Of a stretch of DNA of 64,000 bases, positions 51,630 to 61,430 are shown piece after piece. The first letter of the stretch is position 1, and each line of letters opens with the position of its first letter. The translations under genes and the position numbers were made by a program. The notes under the pieces are model-generated. The model was not told where the DNA came from and searched no databases. It was given only the letters and a program-made list of their open reading frames with translations. The DNA is from Nocardia sp. (GTDB taxonomy: Bacteria > Actinomycetota > Actinomycetes > Mycobacteriales > Mycobacteriaceae): the NCBI RefSeq assembly GCF_025465275.1, contig NZ_JAODNK010000006.1, positions 1 through 64,000 of the forward strand, written 5' to 3'.

Positions 51630-53417
51630 TCAATACCCGGCCGGGAGCGCGGTGAGCATGTCGCGAGTCACCGCCACCGCATTGTCGGAACTGCCGCCGC
51701 GCACCACCAGTGTCGCGAAAGCCATATCCCCGCGGTAGCCGATGAACCAGGCGTGCGAGCCGCCGTCCACCTCCGCCTCACCGGTCTTGCCGTAGACCTC
51801 ACCCTGATCCGCAATGCGCTCGGCCGTACCGCCTAGCACCACCTTGCGCATCATCAACCGCAACCCGTTCACCACATCGGTCGTCAGCTCCGGCCGATCG
51901 CCGGAGACCTGCGTCGGATGGCCGGAGATCAGATACGGCACCGGCACCGAACCGCGCGCCACCGAGGCGGCCACCATGGCCATACCGAACGGGCTCGCCA
52001 GCACCTTGCCCTGGCCGATGCCGTCCTCGGCGCGCTGCACGAGATCCTCGTCGTGCGGCACCGAACCGGAGACCGTCGGAAGGCCGACCACCGAGTAGTC
52101 GAGACCGAGACCCAGCGTCGATGCTGCCGTAGGCAGATCATCGCCGGACAGCTCCGACGCGATCTTTGCGAACGCGGTATTGCAGGACCGCTCATACGCG
52201 GTCGCTACCGGCACATCACCGAGGGAGAAGAAGTCGTAGTTCGGAATGGTGCGCTCCCCCACCACAATCCGGCCCGGGCACGGGACCACCGTGTCCGGCG
52301 TGATGTGGCCCGCCTTCATGGCGGCGGCGGCCGTTACCGTTTTGAAGGTGGAACCCGGCGGGTAGAGACCGGAGGCCGCGACGGGACCGTCGGTATCCGC
52401 GGCCGAGTTCTGCGCAATGGCCAGCACCGCACCGGTGGACGGCTGGATCACCACCATCATGGCCTGATCCTCGCGCCCGTCCACGGCCCGCTGCGCGGCG
52501 TTCTGGATATTGCGGTCGACACTCAGCGAGAACGAAGGGGAGGTCTGGGGATCGACCTCTTTCAGCACATCGGTATCGGCTCCATTGGAATTGACGGTGA
52601 CCACGCTCCAGCCGGCCTTGCCGTCCACCTCGTCGATCACCGTCTTGCGAATCTGAGCGAGCAGGTCCGGGGCGAAGTGGCGGTCGGTGGGAACCAGATC
52701 CCATTGGCGGCCGAAGGTGACACCGGGCAGGCCGACCAGATCCGAGCTCACCTCCTGGTACTCCCACTCCGAGAGGATGACGACGTTGTAGGCGCCGTCT
52801 GCCTTGCGCGCGGCGGCGAGTATCGAGTCGGCGGTGAGACGCTCGTCGAAGCGCTGCAGTGCCGCTGCCAGCGCATTCGAGACCGCGACCGGATCCGAGG
52901 CGGCGGCGCGGTTGAAATTGACGCGGTAGATCGCGCCCGGCACCAGCACATCGCTGCCGGAGCGCTCGTTCACCCGAGCGCGCGGCGCGGGCAGCGAACG
53001 CAGTTGCAGCGTCTGGGTATTGCCCAGCTGCGGATGGATGTCAGCAGACGTCCAGCGCACCGTCCAGCGGCCTTCCGTGCGGCCCATTTGGAGCTGGCCG
53101 TGGTAGTTCCAGACGCGGTCCTTGGGCAGTTTCCACTCGTAGGTGTAGTCGACGATCGCGGTATCGCCGGTGACCCGGGTATCGCCGGCCCGCGCCGTCA
53201 GCTTCTCGGCCTGCAACTGATCCCAGGCGGAAGCCAGTGCGGGACCGGCCTTTTCGGGCTGTGTGGTGAGGTCGGCGGCCGCCTGCACATCGTGATCCGC
53301 GAAGGCGGACAGGAAGGCATCGGCCGCCTGCGCGGGACCCTGCGGTCCCGATGAGCAACCCACTGCGGCAACCGACACCGCGGCGGCGATCAGCATGGTC
53401 AAGACCCGTGTGGACAT
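51630..53417 (-). CDS. Penicillin-binding lipoprotein, transpeptidase (Rv2864c-like)
   Basis: A protein of 595 residues from ATG 53417. A signal peptide ends in the lipobox SVAAVGC, so it is anchored on the outer face of the plasma membrane. An NTF2-like MecA N-terminal domain (AQAADAFLSAFADHDVQAAADLT) comes first, then a dimerisation domain. The transpeptidase domain is complete: SxxK = STFK with Ser356, SxN = SCN at 411, KTG at 544. It cross-links peptidoglycan and is a beta-lactam target. It corresponds to Rv2864c and marks the right edge of the non-mycobacterial insertion. Confidence 0.93.
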   Translation of the reverse strand: MSTRVLTMLIAAAVSVAAVGCSSGPQGPAQAADAFLSAFADHDVQAAADLTTQPEKAGPALASAWDQLQAEKLTARAGDTRVTGDTAIVDYTYEWKLPKDRVWNYHGQLQMGRTEGRWTVRWTSADIHPQLGNTQTLQLRSLPAPRARVNERSGSDVLVPGAIYRVNFNRAAASDPVAVSNALAAALQRFDERLTADSILAAARKADGAYNVVILSEWEYQEVSSDLVGLPGVTFGRQWDLVPTDRHFAPDLLAQIRKTVIDEVDGKAGWSVVTVNSNGADTDVLKEVDPQTSPSFSLSVDRNIQNAAQRAVDGREDQAMMVVIQPSTGAVLAIAQNSAADTDGPVAASGLYPPGSTFKTVTAAAAMKAGHITPDTVVPCPGRIVVGERTIPNYDFFSLGDVPVATAYERSCNTAFAKIASELSGDDLPTAASTLGLGLDYSVVGLPTVSGSVPHDEDLVQRAEDGIGQGKVLASPFGMAMVAASVARGSVPVPYLISGHPTQVSGDRPELTTDVVNGLRLMMRKVVLGGTAERIADQGEVYGKTGEAEVDGGSHAWFIGYRGDMAFATLVVRGGSSDNAVAVTRDMLTALPAGY

Positions 53418-53540
53418 CGGCACAGATCGTAGAGCCAACTACTGGCAAACATGCGCGACACACTGGGCGGGAAAGGATTTCAGGGAGACTTCACAGAGCT
53501 GAGGATCGCTTACCGGCTGCGGCGAGCAGTCTGCGGCCCG

Positions 53541-54410
53541 TCAATCCAGCAGCACTGTCGCGAATGTCGCGATCTGCCGGAACCCGACTTTCGCGTATGC
53601 GGCGCGCGCAACCTCGTTGTAGCAGTTCACATAAAGGCTGGCAGTACGACCGGACGCCACCACCACATTCGCCACCGCGGCCGTGCCCGCGGTGCCGACA
53701 CCGGTCCCGCGATGGTCCGGATGCACCCACACGCCCTGGATCTGGCCGGTACGGCGCGACATGGCACCCACCTCGGCCTTGAAGATCACCTCACCGTCCT
53801 CGAATCGCGCCCAGGCACGACCGGATTCGATGAGAGTCGCCACGCGGCGGCGGTAACCCCGGCCACCGTCCCCAGCGCGGGGATCGACCCCGATCTCCTC
53901 GGTGAACATGGCAATGGCGGCAACAAGATAGCGGTCGAGTTCCTCCGGGCGCACCCGGCGGACCCGTAGATCCGGCGCGACGCCGGCGGTCGTCTCCATG
54001 GCGAGCAGTGGTTGATCGGCGCGCAGATCCCGGGCCGGACCCCAGTGATCGGACAGCATCTCCCACAGCGGCAAGGCGAGTTCACGGCGGCCCACCACCG
54101 AGGAGCAGACGCGCGGACCGCGGACCGCGCGCTCGGCGAAGGTACGTAGATCAGCCCGATTGCCGCGCAGCGGCACCAGATTCGCGCCCGAGAAGCATAG
54201 GGACGCCTCGGGCCCGCCGCGACTCCACAGTTCCCCGTAGGCGCCACGCGAGTCCAGACCGTAGTCCTGCAACCGCGCCGCGACCATGCAACTCGCCACC
54301 GGATCGGTGTCGAGTACGCGCAAAACCTGTGTCAGATCGCGGTTCGCGAGCTGTTGAGCGCCGGAGGCTTTGCCCCGGCGAGTCGGCTCCAGCACACTCC
54401 GCACGTTCAC
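53541..54410 (-). CDS. GNAT acetyltransferase with DUF4081 domain (Rv2867c-like)
   Basis: A protein of 289 residues. The N-terminal part (TQVLRVLDTDPVASCMVAARLQDYGLDSRGAYGELWSRGG) is the DUF4081-type domain. The C-terminal half is a GNAT fold with AMFTEEIGVDPRAGDGGRGYRRRVATLIESGRAWARFEDGEVIFKAEVGAMS and the acetyl-CoA loop VWVHPDHRGTGVGTAGTAAVANV. It matches Rv2867c, which lies next to gcpE in M. tuberculosis. The acceptor is unknown. ATG 54410 is used. A 63-bp gap separates it from ispG on the same strand. Confidence 0.85.
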   Translation of the reverse strand: MNVRSVLEPTRRGKASGAQQLANRDLTQVLRVLDTDPVASCMVAARLQDYGLDSRGAYGELWSRGGPEASLCFSGANLVPLRGNRADLRTFAERAVRGPRVCSSVVGRRELALPLWEMLSDHWGPARDLRADQPLLAMETTAGVAPDLRVRRVRPEELDRYLVAAIAMFTEEIGVDPRAGDGGRGYRRRVATLIESGRAWARFEDGEVIFKAEVGAMSRRTGQIQGVWVHPDHRGTGVGTAGTAAVANVVVASGRTASLYVNCYNEVARAAYAKVGFRQIATFATVLLD

Positions 54411-54473
54411 AGCCTGCCAGAAGTTCTGAAAACGTGCCGCACTATTGCGCTCGACCGCACGCCGACCAGTCGT

Positions 54474-55631
54474 TTATCCGGCGCTGACAACCGGCGAACC
54501 GCTACCGGCGGCCTCACCCATCTCCTCGGCGAGACGCAGGGCCTCCTCGATCAGGGTCTCCACGATCAGGTGTTCCGGGACGGTCTTGATGACCTCGCCC
54601 TTGACGAAGATCTGGCCCTTGCCATTACCGGACGCCACACCCAGATCGGCTTCCCGCGCCTCACCGGGACCGTTGACGACACAGCCCATGACGGCCACCC
54701 GCAGCGGCACTTCCAGACCGTCCAGACCGGCGGTGACCTGGTCGGCCAGGGTGTAGACGTCCACCTGGGCGCGGCCACACGAGGGGCAGGAAACGATCTC
54801 GAGCTTGCGCGGACGCAGGTTCAGCGACTGCAGAATCCGGTCGCCGACCTTGATCTCCTCGGCCGGCGGGGCCGAGAGCGACACGCGAATCGTGTCGCCG
54901 ATGCCTTCGGAGAGCAGCGCGCCGAACGCGACCGCGGACTTGATGGTGCCCTGGAAGGCCGGACCGGCCTCCGTGACACCCAGGTGCAGCGGGTAATCGC
55001 ATACGGCGGCGAGCTGACGGTATGCCTCGACCATGACCACCGGGTCATTGTGCTTGACCGAGATCTTGATATTGCCGAAACCGTGCTCCTCGAACAGCCC
55101 GGCCTCCCACAGCGCCGACTCCACCAGCGCCTCCGGGGTGGCCTTGCCGTACTTCTCCATCATGCGCTTGTCGAGCGAACCCGCGTTCACGCCGATGCGG
55201 ATCGGGATGCCGGCGTCACCGGCCGCCTTGGCGACCTCTTTGACGCGGCCGTCGAATTCCTTGATATTGCCCGGATTCACGCGCACCGCAGCACATCCGG
55301 CATCGATGGCCGCGAAGATGTACTTGGGCTGGAAGTGAATGTCGGCGATCACCGGGATCCCCGACTTCTTGGCGATGATGGGGAGCGCTTCCGCATCCTC
55401 CTGCGTGGGACAGGCCACACGCACGATGTCGCAACCGGACGCGGTCAGTTCCGCGATCTGCTGCAGCGTCGCATTGATGTCATGGGTCTTGGTGGTGGTC
55501 ATCGACTGCACCGAGATGGGGAACTCACTACCGACGCCGACCTTGCCCACCATCAACTGGCGGGTCTGACGCCGTGGTGCGAGGACGGCCGCCGGTGCGG
55601 ACGGCATCCCCAATGTGATGGCACTGCTCAC
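54474..55631 (-). CDS. ispG: 4-hydroxy-3-methylbut-2-enyl diphosphate synthase
   Basis: A 385-residue iron-sulfur enzyme of the MEP isoprenoid pathway that converts methylerythritol cyclodiphosphate to HMBPP. Conserved segments include [36 protein letters not shown] and RVNPGNI. The cysteines for the 4Fe-4S cluster lie in [11 protein letters not shown] and [10 protein letters not shown]. It starts at GTG 55631. Together with dxr in this window it covers two steps of the pathway; the order dxr-rip1-ispG-GNAT is that of M. tuberculosis Rv2870c-Rv2867c, with nfi inserted on the opposite strand. Confidence 0.96.
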   Translation of the reverse strand: MSSAITLGMPSAPAAVLAPRRQTRQLMVGKVGVGSEFPISVQSMTTTKTHDINATLQQIAELTASGCDIVRVACPTQEDAEALPIIAKKSGIPVIADIHFQPKYIFAAIDAGCAAVRVNPGNIKEFDGRVKEVAKAAGDAGIPIRIGVNAGSLDKRMMEKYGKATPEALVESALWEAGLFEEHGFGNIKISVKHNDPVVMVEAYRQLAAVCDYPLHLGVTEAGPAFQGTIKSAVAFGALLSEGIGDTIRVSLSAPPAEEIKVGDRILQSLNLRPRKLEIVSCPSCGRAQVDVYTLADQVTAGLDGLEVPLRVAVMGCVVNGPGEAREADLGVASGNGKGQIFVKGEVIKTVPEHLIVETLIEEALRLAEEMGEAAGSGSPVVSAG

Positions 55632-55813
55632 GATCGGTTGCCTGCTTTCGTCTTGTCCTCACCCGTTCCGGTTCCGAGCTTACCGAGGCCCGGATACCGG
55701 TCGCCCTGTGACGGCGGCGACAACGGTACCCGCGCCGGAGCATCAGCTCGGAATCGACCGGGGCCTACAGTTCTTATTCGTTGCAGATGGCGCGAAGGTA
55801 TACGGAGCGGATT

Positions 55814-56500
55814 GTGAAGGTAGCGAACACTGGACCATGGCCTCGCACACCTGAGGAGGCGATAGCCCTCCAAGATCGATTGCGCACCCAGGTCATCGCC
55901 CGGAATCCGCGCCCACCGCATTTCCGCACGATAGCGGGGCTTGACTCGGCCTATGACGATGACGGCAATGTCGTCGCCGCCATCGTGGTGCTGGATGCCG
56001 AGTCCCTGGAGACGGTCGAAATCGCGACCGCTCGGGGAACCACGGATTTCCCGTACGTCCCCGGTCTGCTGGCCTTCCGGGAACTGCCCACCACCTTGTC
56101 GGCCCTCGAAAACCTCAGCCTCACACCGGATCTGCTCATTGCGGACAGCCAGGGTCTGGCCCATCCGCGGCGGTTCGGGTTCGCCTGTCATATCGGACTA
56201 CTGACCGGGGTACCGACGATCGGCGTGGCCAAGAATGCCTGGGGCGAGTACGAGATGCCCAGTTCGGAGCGTGGTTCGTTCAGCGAGATCACCATCGATG
56301 GCGACCCGGTGGGCCGCGCGCTGCGCACCCGCACCGACGTCAAACCGGTCTTCGTCTCGGTAGGCCATCTGATCGATGTGGAAACGGCCTGCGCCCAAGT
56401 GCTTTCGCTGACTCCCGAATTTCGCCAGCCGGAAACCACTCGGCGCGCAGACCGGCTCTGCCGTCAGCTGCTCGCCGAGAGTGCTACGGGAAGAGCTTGA
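55814..56500 (+). CDS. nfi: Endonuclease V (deoxyinosine-specific)
   Basis: A protein of 228 residues from GTG 55814, which has GGAG six bases before it; the frame extends to 55781. Family motifs are IAGLDSAYDDDGNVVAAIVVLD (first metal Asp), FPYVPGLLAFRELP, LIADSQGLAHPRRFGFACHIGLLTGVPTIGVAKN (metal Asp and the His/Arg of the PYIP wedge region) and VFVSVGHLIDVETA. It cleaves the second phosphodiester 3' of deoxyinosine in repair. It is divergent from ispG and its 3' end overlaps that of rip1 by 17 bases. Confidence 0.9.
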   Translation: MKVANTGPWPRTPEEAIALQDRLRTQVIARNPRPPHFRTIAGLDSAYDDDGNVVAAIVVLDAESLETVEIATARGTTDFPYVPGLLAFRELPTTLSALENLSLTPDLLIADSQGLAHPRRFGFACHIGLLTGVPTIGVAKNAWGEYEMPSSERGSFSEITIDGDPVGRALRTRTDVKPVFVSVGHLIDVETACAQVLSLTPEFRQPETTRRADRLCRQLLAESATGRA

Positions 56501-57686
56501 CCGGGTTGACGATGTCGGCGACCAGGGTGAGGACCATGTAGGCGCCGCCGATTACGACTACGACGTAAGTCGCTGGGAGCAACTTGAGGTAGTCGACCGG
56601 GGGTCCGTCGGGGAGGCCCTTGCGGCCGCGGAAGAGGTTGCGGATCTTTTCGTAGATGACGACTGCCATGTGGCCGCCGTCGAGTGGGAGCAGGGGCAGG
56701 AGGTTGAAGGCGCCCAGGAAGAAGTTCAGGCTGGCGAGGGTCAGGACGAAGAGGGACCAGAGGCCGTGCTGGGCGGTTTCGCCGCCGATCTTGCTGGCGC
56801 CGTAGACCGAGACGGGGGTTTCCGGATCGCGGACGCCACCGGTGACGGCGTGCCAGAGGTCGACGACCTTGGCGGGCATCTGGGCCAGCGACTGCACCGT
56901 GCGGTAACCGATTTGCCCGGTGAAGGCGGCCGAGGCGGGGATGGCGGACAGGACGTTGTGCTTGACGGGGCTGTAGAAGTCCTGGCCGACACCGACCTTG
57001 GCGACCGACTTCGGTGCGCCGTCCTTGGTCGGGTAGGTGACCGCGACCTGCGGGGTGATCGGGACGGTGAGGGTCTTGTCGCCCCGCTTCACGGTGTAGG
57101 TGAAGGGGCCGGTCTGCTTCTCGGTCTGGTCGCGGAAGTCCTGCCAGCTCTTGATCGAGGTGCCGTTGACCGCCGTCACGATATCGCCGCGCTGCAATCC
57201 GGCCTGCTGGGCCGGACCGTCGCCGGTGCAGGGCAGCACCGACTGGTCGGCAGCCTGATTGGCGACGCAGCTCATGGCGCCGAGCTGGGTGGCCGGCGGC
57301 TGATCGAAACGCGGCAGGCCCCACACGACGGCGAGCAGCAGAATCAGCAGGAAGCCGAGCAGGAAGTTCATCGCGATGCCGCCGAACATGACGACCATGC
57401 GCTTCCAGGTCTTCTGCCGGTACATGGCGCGGTCCAGCTCTTCGGGCTCGAGCTCGTCGAGCGCCGTCATACCGGCGATATCGCAGAAGCCGCCCAGCGG
57501 CAACGCTTTCAGGCCGTATTCGGTTTCACCCCGGCGGAACGACCACACCTTCGGGCCGAAGCCGACGAAGTAGCGGCGCACCTTCATACCGGTCGCCTGC
57601 GCCGCCCACATGTGGCCGCATTCGTGCAGTGCGACCGACACGGTGATACCGAGGGCGAACAGTGCGAAGCCGATCGCGTAGACCAT
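56484..57686 (-). CDS. rip1: Site-2 intramembrane metalloprotease (Rip1/RseP)
   Basis: A 400-residue membrane zinc protease. HECGH (His21, Glu22, His25) lies in the first transmembrane segment. A PDZ domain follows (PCTGDGPAQQAGLQRGDIVTAVNGTSIKSWQDFRD). The second active-site motif LLPLLPLDGGHMAVVI sits in a C-terminal helix. It cleaves anti-sigma factors and other membrane substrates in regulated intramembrane proteolysis, and in mycobacteria (Rv2869c) it affects cell-envelope lipids. It starts 22 bases after the dxr stop, so the pair is an operon. Confidence 0.95.
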   Translation of the reverse strand: MVYAIGFALFALGITVSVALHECGHMWAAQATGMKVRRYFVGFGPKVWSFRRGETEYGLKALPLGGFCDIAGMTALDELEPEELDRAMYRQKTWKRMVVMFGGIAMNFLLGFLLILLLAVVWGLPRFDQPPATQLGAMSCVANQAADQSVLPCTGDGPAQQAGLQRGDIVTAVNGTSIKSWQDFRDQTEKQTGPFTYTVKRGDKTLTVPITPQVAVTYPTKDGAPKSVAKVGVGQDFYSPVKHNVLSAIPASAAFTGQIGYRTVQSLAQMPAKVVDLWHAVTGGVRDPETPVSVYGASKIGGETAQHGLWSLFVLTLASLNFFLGAFNLLPLLPLDGGHMAVVIYEKIRNLFRGRKGLPDGPPVDYLKLLPATYVVVVIGGAYMVLTLVADIVNPVKLFP

Positions 57687-57708
57687 GCGGTTCCGAACCC
57701 TCCTGAAG

Positions 57709-58848
57709 TCAGCCGCGCACGATCGTGCGCGCCGTCTCTCGCGCCCACGTATCGGCCGCGAGCACCTCGTCCAAGGTACTGGGTTCCGCAGTCCACCGGT
57801 CGGCAGACTCTACGACCCGCGCCACCGTGCGCACGATATCGGGGAATCGGATCACCCCGTCGAGGAAGGCCTGCACCGCGATCTCGTTGGCGGCGTTGTA
57901 GGTGGCCGTCACGCAACCGCCCGCCTTACCGGCCTGACGCGCCAGCTCCACCGCGGGGAAAACCTCGCTGTCCACCGGTTCGAAGGTCCACGTCGAGGCG
58001 GCCCGGAAGTCACAGGCGGCCGCCGCGCCCGGCACCCGGTCCGGCCAGCCCAGCGCCAATGCGATGGGCAGCTTCATATCCGGCGGGCTGGCCTGGGCGA
58101 GGGTGGAGCCGTCGACGAAGGTGACCATGGAATGCACGATGGATTGCGGGTGCACGGTCACGTCGATGTTGTCGTAGGGCACGCCGAACAGCAGGTGCGT
58201 CTCGATCAGTTCGAGGCCCTTGTTCACCAGCGATGCCGAATTCAGGGTGTTCATCGGCCCCATGGACCAGGTCGGATGTGTCTTGGCCTCAGCCGGATTC
58301 ACCGACTCCAGCATCTCGGCGGTCCAGCCGCGGAAGGGCCCGCCCGAGGCGGTGAGCACAATGGTGGCCACCTCGTCGGCGCGGCCGCCGCGCAGGCACT
58401 GCGCCATGGCCGAGTGTTCGGAATCGACCGGCACGATCTGCCCCGGCTTGGCGGCCCGGGTGACGAGCGAGCCACCCGCGACCAGCGACTCCTTATTGGC
58501 CAGCGCGAGCCGCCGCCCCGAATGCAGGGTCTCCAGCGTCGGCGCCAAACCCAGCGAGCCGACCAGCGCGTTGAGCACCACGTCCGCATCGGTGCGGCGG
58601 ACCAGCTCGGTGGCCGCATCCGGACCGGCCAGTGACACACCCAGTTTCGCCGCGGCCGCCTCGTCGGCCACCGCCACATTGCGGGTCCCGGTGGCGGCGA
58701 TCTGCTGTGCGAGCAGTTCGGTATTGCCACCGCGCGCGGCCAATCCGACCACTTCGAAGCGATCGGGGTTGGCGGCGATCACCTCCAGCGCCTGGGTACC
58801 AATCGAACCGGTGCTGCCCAGCAGCAGAACTTTCACGACGTCGGACAC
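57709..58848 (-). CDS. dxr: 1-deoxy-D-xylulose 5-phosphate reductoisomerase
   Basis: A 379-residue NADPH enzyme, second step of the MEP pathway. The nucleotide-binding motif [20 protein letters not shown] is at the N-terminus. [35 protein letters not shown] and [22 protein letters not shown] are the catalytic and metal-binding segments (Glu of SEHS, Ser/Asn/Lys/Glu of the last). GTG 58848 ([11 protein letters not shown]) is chosen; the longer open frame to 59157 is antisense to the DUF2631 gene. It is followed by rip1, as in M. tuberculosis. Confidence 0.95.
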   Translation of the reverse strand: MSDVVKVLLLGSTGSIGTQALEVIAANPDRFEVVGLAARGGNTELLAQQIAATGTRNVAVADEAAAAKLGVSLAGPDAATELVRRTDADVVLNALVGSLGLAPTLETLHSGRRLALANKESLVAGGSLVTRAAKPGQIVPVDSEHSAMAQCLRGGRADEVATIVLTASGGPFRGWTAEMLESVNPAEAKTHPTWSMGPMNTLNSASLVNKGLELIETHLLFGVPYDNIDVTVHPQSIVHSMVTFVDGSTLAQASPPDMKLPIALALGWPDRVPGAAAACDFRAASTWTFEPVDSEVFPAVELARQAGKAGGCVTATYNAANEIAVQAFLDGVIRFPDIVRTVARVVESADRWTAEPSTLDEVLAADTWARETARTIVRG

Positions 58849-58966
58849 GCGCCCATTCTCCCTTGCCCCGAAAACGACCCGCTGCGCTGCCACCCTGCTG
58901 GCTACGACACAGGGTCGTATGTCACGATAAGGGTCAGCATTCGATTCGAGCCTATAAGGAGCGAAA

Positions 58967-59233
58967 GTGGCCGCCACGGAACTGGAACCCGCCCACAGCG
59001 CCGGAGTCGTCACCAAGGTCGACACCGCCGAGGTTCCGTCCGCCGCATGGGGCTGGAGCGGCGAGTCGCGTCGCACCTTCCGCACTGCCGGTTGGGTTGT
59101 CGTACTGATCCTGCTCGCCATGCTGATCGGTAACCACAAGGGCAAGATCGAGGACATCTACCTGGTCGGATTCGCCGTCGCCATCGCCGGCATCCTGATC
59201 CGCGACTCGCTGTTGCAGCGCAAGCCGCGCTAG
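58967..59233 (+). CDS. DUF2631 membrane protein
   Basis: A protein of 88 residues from GTG 58967. The hydrophilic N-terminus has a [15 protein letters not shown] stretch, typical of the actinobacterial DUF2631 family. Two transmembrane helices follow ([17 protein letters not shown] and [15 protein letters not shown]), with a basic C-terminal tail. Function unknown. It is divergent from dxr with a 118-bp gap; homologues sit near dxr in mycobacteria. Confidence 0.85.
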   Translation: MAATELEPAHSAGVVTKVDTAEVPSAAWGWSGESRRTFRTAGWVVVLILLAMLIGNHKGKIEDIYLVGFAVAIAGILIRDSLLQRKPR

Positions 59234-59353
59234 TTCGCACGCACGCAAATACCCGGCCTCGCAGACTTTTTCGCGGGGCCGTGGTTGTTTTCACCTGACC
59301 ATCAGGCAAACTCGGGGTGGCAAACACGCACACGAGTTTTGGGAGTGAAACGA

Positions 59354-59665
59354 ATGCGCAAGATCCTGCCCTCCACTTTGCTGGCCGCTGCCGCTGTCGG
59401 CGCGCTGCTGGTGCTGCCCACCGGCACCGCGAGCGCCATGTCCCCCGCCTGCAACCAGGCGAGCGACGTGATCAACAACAACCGCAGCCTCGGCCCGGAC
59501 GCCGCTCTGACGCAGTCCATTTCCGACCAGCTGCTCGCCATCGACGCCAGCGGCCAGGAGCAGCAGGCCATCGCCAACTACGCGCACGCGCTGACCAATG
59601 GTGATGTCGCCAGCGTCGGCAATGCCTCGACCATCCTCAATGGGGTGTGCCAAGTCGGGTCGTAG
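59354..59665 (+). CDS. Small secreted hypothetical protein
   Basis: A protein of 103 residues from ATG 59354. A clear signal peptide (MRKILPSTLLAAAAVGALLVLPTGTASA) with a signal-peptidase I site after ASA is followed by a helical domain of about 75 residues with two Cys (SPACNQASDVINNN... and ILNGVCQVGS) that could form a disulfide. No family recognised. It ends 17 bases before a large palindromic terminator. Confidence 0.75.
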   Translation: MRKILPSTLLAAAAVGALLVLPTGTASAMSPACNQASDVINNNRSLGPDAALTQSISDQLLAIDASGQEQQAIANYAHALTNGDVASVGNASTILNGVCQVGS

Positions 59666-59682
59666 CAATCTCTGCTTCGCAG

Positions 59683-59726
59683 CAGACTTCGGGCCGGATC
59701 GCATATGCGATCCGGCCCGAAGTCTG
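59683..59726. terminator. 44-nt perfect palindrome, bidirectional terminator
   Basis: Every base of 59683-59704 pairs with 59705-59726, centred on CATATG. It stands between the plus-strand stop (59665) and the minus-strand stop (59743) and can form a very stable hairpin in either RNA. There is no long T-tract. Confidence 0.8.
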
Positions 59727-59742
59727 TTGTGGCTGAGTGCCG

Positions 59743-60456
59743 TTAGCTGGCCGGAGCGGCCGGCGCCGGCGGGGTGGCCAGATCGCTGAAGAACTGGAAC
59801 AGGCCCACGGCGACGACGGGTCCGCCGATGATGATGGTGCCGGCCACCAGACCGATCGCGGCCATGGCCGCGCCGGTCACCAGGCAGCCACCGAGGAAGC
59901 CCGGAATGGTCAGGGTGCCGATGCTGATCACCGTGGCGCCGAGGGCCACTGCGGCGCCGCCCGCGATGCAACCGATGCCCGCGCCGATCACGGTGCCGAC
60001 GAGGCTACCGATCGCAACACCGACGGAGACCGTGCTGGACAGGTTGCTCAGCGCCTGGTTGAAGTTGGGGTTCGCGGTGGCGTCGACCTGCTTGATGAGC
60101 GGGGTGCCCGGGGCGACCGGCTGTGCGGCGGCCGGATCGGCGTTCGGGGTCAGGGTGGCGGTATTGCCGTCGATCTGGGCCGCGATCGGGAAGGCCTGGC
60201 CGTCCTTGACGAAGCTCAGCGGGACGGTGGTGACCACGCCGCCCTGGGGATCGCGCACCTGGAGCTGACCGTCGTCTGTGGTCAGCGAGCCGATATCGGT
60301 CTTCAGAACGACCGACGAGCCCTCGATCTTGGTGTCGTAGTGAATCGCGGTGGCGGCGGCCGGAGCCGGCGCAGTATCGGCGTAACTCGTGCCGGCAGAG
60401 ACACCGAGAGCCGCGATTGCCAGGGCCGAGGTGGCGGCGAACTTCTTGAAGCGCAT
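59743..60456 (-). CDS. Secreted protein with glycine-rich hydrophobic C-terminus, paralogue 1
   Basis: A protein of 237 residues. The signal peptide (MRFKKFAATSALAIAALGVSAGTSYA) is followed by a beta-strand-rich domain (TKIEGSSVVLKTDIGSLTTDDGQLQVRDPQGGVVTTVPLSFVKDGQAFPIAAQIDGNTATLTPNADP). An 85-residue Gly/Ala-rich hydrophobic region follows (VGVAIGSLVGTVIGAGIGCIAGGAAVALGA and onward) with glycine-zipper character and two Cys. It may insert into or coat a membrane. It is about half identical by eye to the protein at 60723-61430. Function unknown; such pairs appear to be common in Nocardia. Confidence 0.75.
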   Translation of the reverse strand: MRFKKFAATSALAIAALGVSAGTSYADTAPAPAAATAIHYDTKIEGSSVVLKTDIGSLTTDDGQLQVRDPQGGVVTTVPLSFVKDGQAFPIAAQIDGNTATLTPNADPAAAQPVAPGTPLIKQVDATANPNFNQALSNLSSTVSVGVAIGSLVGTVIGAGIGCIAGGAAVALGATVISIGTLTIPGFLGGCLVTGAAMAAIGLVAGTIIIGGPVVAVGLFQFFSDLATPPAPAAPAS

Positions 60457-60665
60457 AACTTTTCGTCGCTTTCTGCAGCGGACGCACTACCTCTTTTCGA
60501 GGAGTGCGGGTTCTCGTCGAGCACCCGAGATAAGAGTCGTTCCGTGATGTTTCCGTGATGTTGCCGTGCCATAGCGGTATGGAGTCAGTGAGCCGGTTTT
60601 CGTTACGTTTAACGTGCCCTCGGTTTTTTTCACAGGAATGAGGCAACTCATTAACGCAGCAAGAA

Positions 60666-60700
60666 GGGCCCGCCGCCATCCGATCGATGGGAGCGGGCCC
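60666..60700 (-). terminator. Hairpin terminator of paralogue 2
   Basis: GGGCCCGC (60666-60673) pairs with GCGGGCCC (60693-60700). An inner CCATC (60676-60680) pairs with GATGG (60686-60690). It lies 22 bases after the minus-strand stop at 60723 and is followed by a short pyrimidine stretch (CUUCUU in the RNA). It separates the two paralogous genes into individual transcripts. Confidence 0.7.
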
Positions 60701-60722
60701 TCAGGTTGCCCAGGTATAACCG

Positions 60723-61430
60723 CTACTGGTTCGCGGGGTCGTTGATCCGCTGGAAGAAGCCGATACCCACGATGATCGCGGCAGGGACGCCGGTCAGGAC
60801 CAGGCCCGCGGCCGCGCCGAGCGGGATACCGATCAGCGTGCCGGTAATGCAGCCACCGATCCAGCCCGGCAGTAACACCGGAGTACCGAGGAACGCACCC
60901 AGGGCACAACCGCCGATGGCGCCGACCAGAGTGCCGACCATGGTGCCCACAGCAGTAATGACGCCGAACTGTGCACCCGCGGCGCCGACGGCGTCGTCGA
61001 ACGCCTTCTGCTGCACGACCTCGTGGATCGGCAGATCGACCGGACGGGCGGCGGCCGGATCCAAGTTCGGGGTCAGAGTGGCGCGCAGGCCGTCGATGGC
61101 GGCGTTGATCGGGTACCGCAGGCCGTCCTTGACGAAGCCGAGCGGGAAGGCGGTCACCAGAGCACCCTTGTTGTCGAGCATCCGGAACTGGTCGTCCGCG
61201 GTGGTCAGCGAGCCGGCGTCGGTGGTCAGCACTACCGAATCGCCCTGGATCTCGGCATTCCAATGAATGGACGGGACCATCTGATCGATCGCCTGATCGA
61301 CGCCGTTCACGATGTCGGAGACACCCGGGATCGCGGGGGCGGGAGCCGGGGCGGCATGCACAGCACCGGCGGAGATGCCGAGGGCCGCGATGACCATGGC
61401 CGAGGTCGCGGCAGCTTTGCTGAACTTCAT
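60723..61430 (-). CDS. Secreted protein with glycine-rich hydrophobic C-terminus, paralogue 2
   Basis: A protein of 235 residues. Signal peptide MKFSKAAATSAMVIAALGISAGAVHA, then a spacer, a beta-rich domain (AEIQGDSVVLTTDAGSLTTADDQFRMLDNKGALVTAFPLGFVKDGLRYPINAAIDGLRATLTPNLDPAAARPV) and a glycine-zipper hydrophobic region (GTMVGTLVGAIGGCALGAFLGTPVLLPGWIGGCITGTLIGIPLGAAAG) with two Cys at the same places as in paralogue 1. The pair clearly arose by tandem duplication. The function is not known. Confidence 0.75.
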   Translation of the reverse strand: MKFSKAAATSAMVIAALGISAGAVHAAPAPAPAIPGVSDIVNGVDQAIDQMVPSIHWNAEIQGDSVVLTTDAGSLTTADDQFRMLDNKGALVTAFPLGFVKDGLRYPINAAIDGLRATLTPNLDPAAARPVDLPIHEVVQQKAFDDAVGAAGAQFGVITAVGTMVGTLVGAIGGCALGAFLGTPVLLPGWIGGCITGTLIGIPLGAAAGLVLTGVPAAIIVGIGFFQRINDPANQ

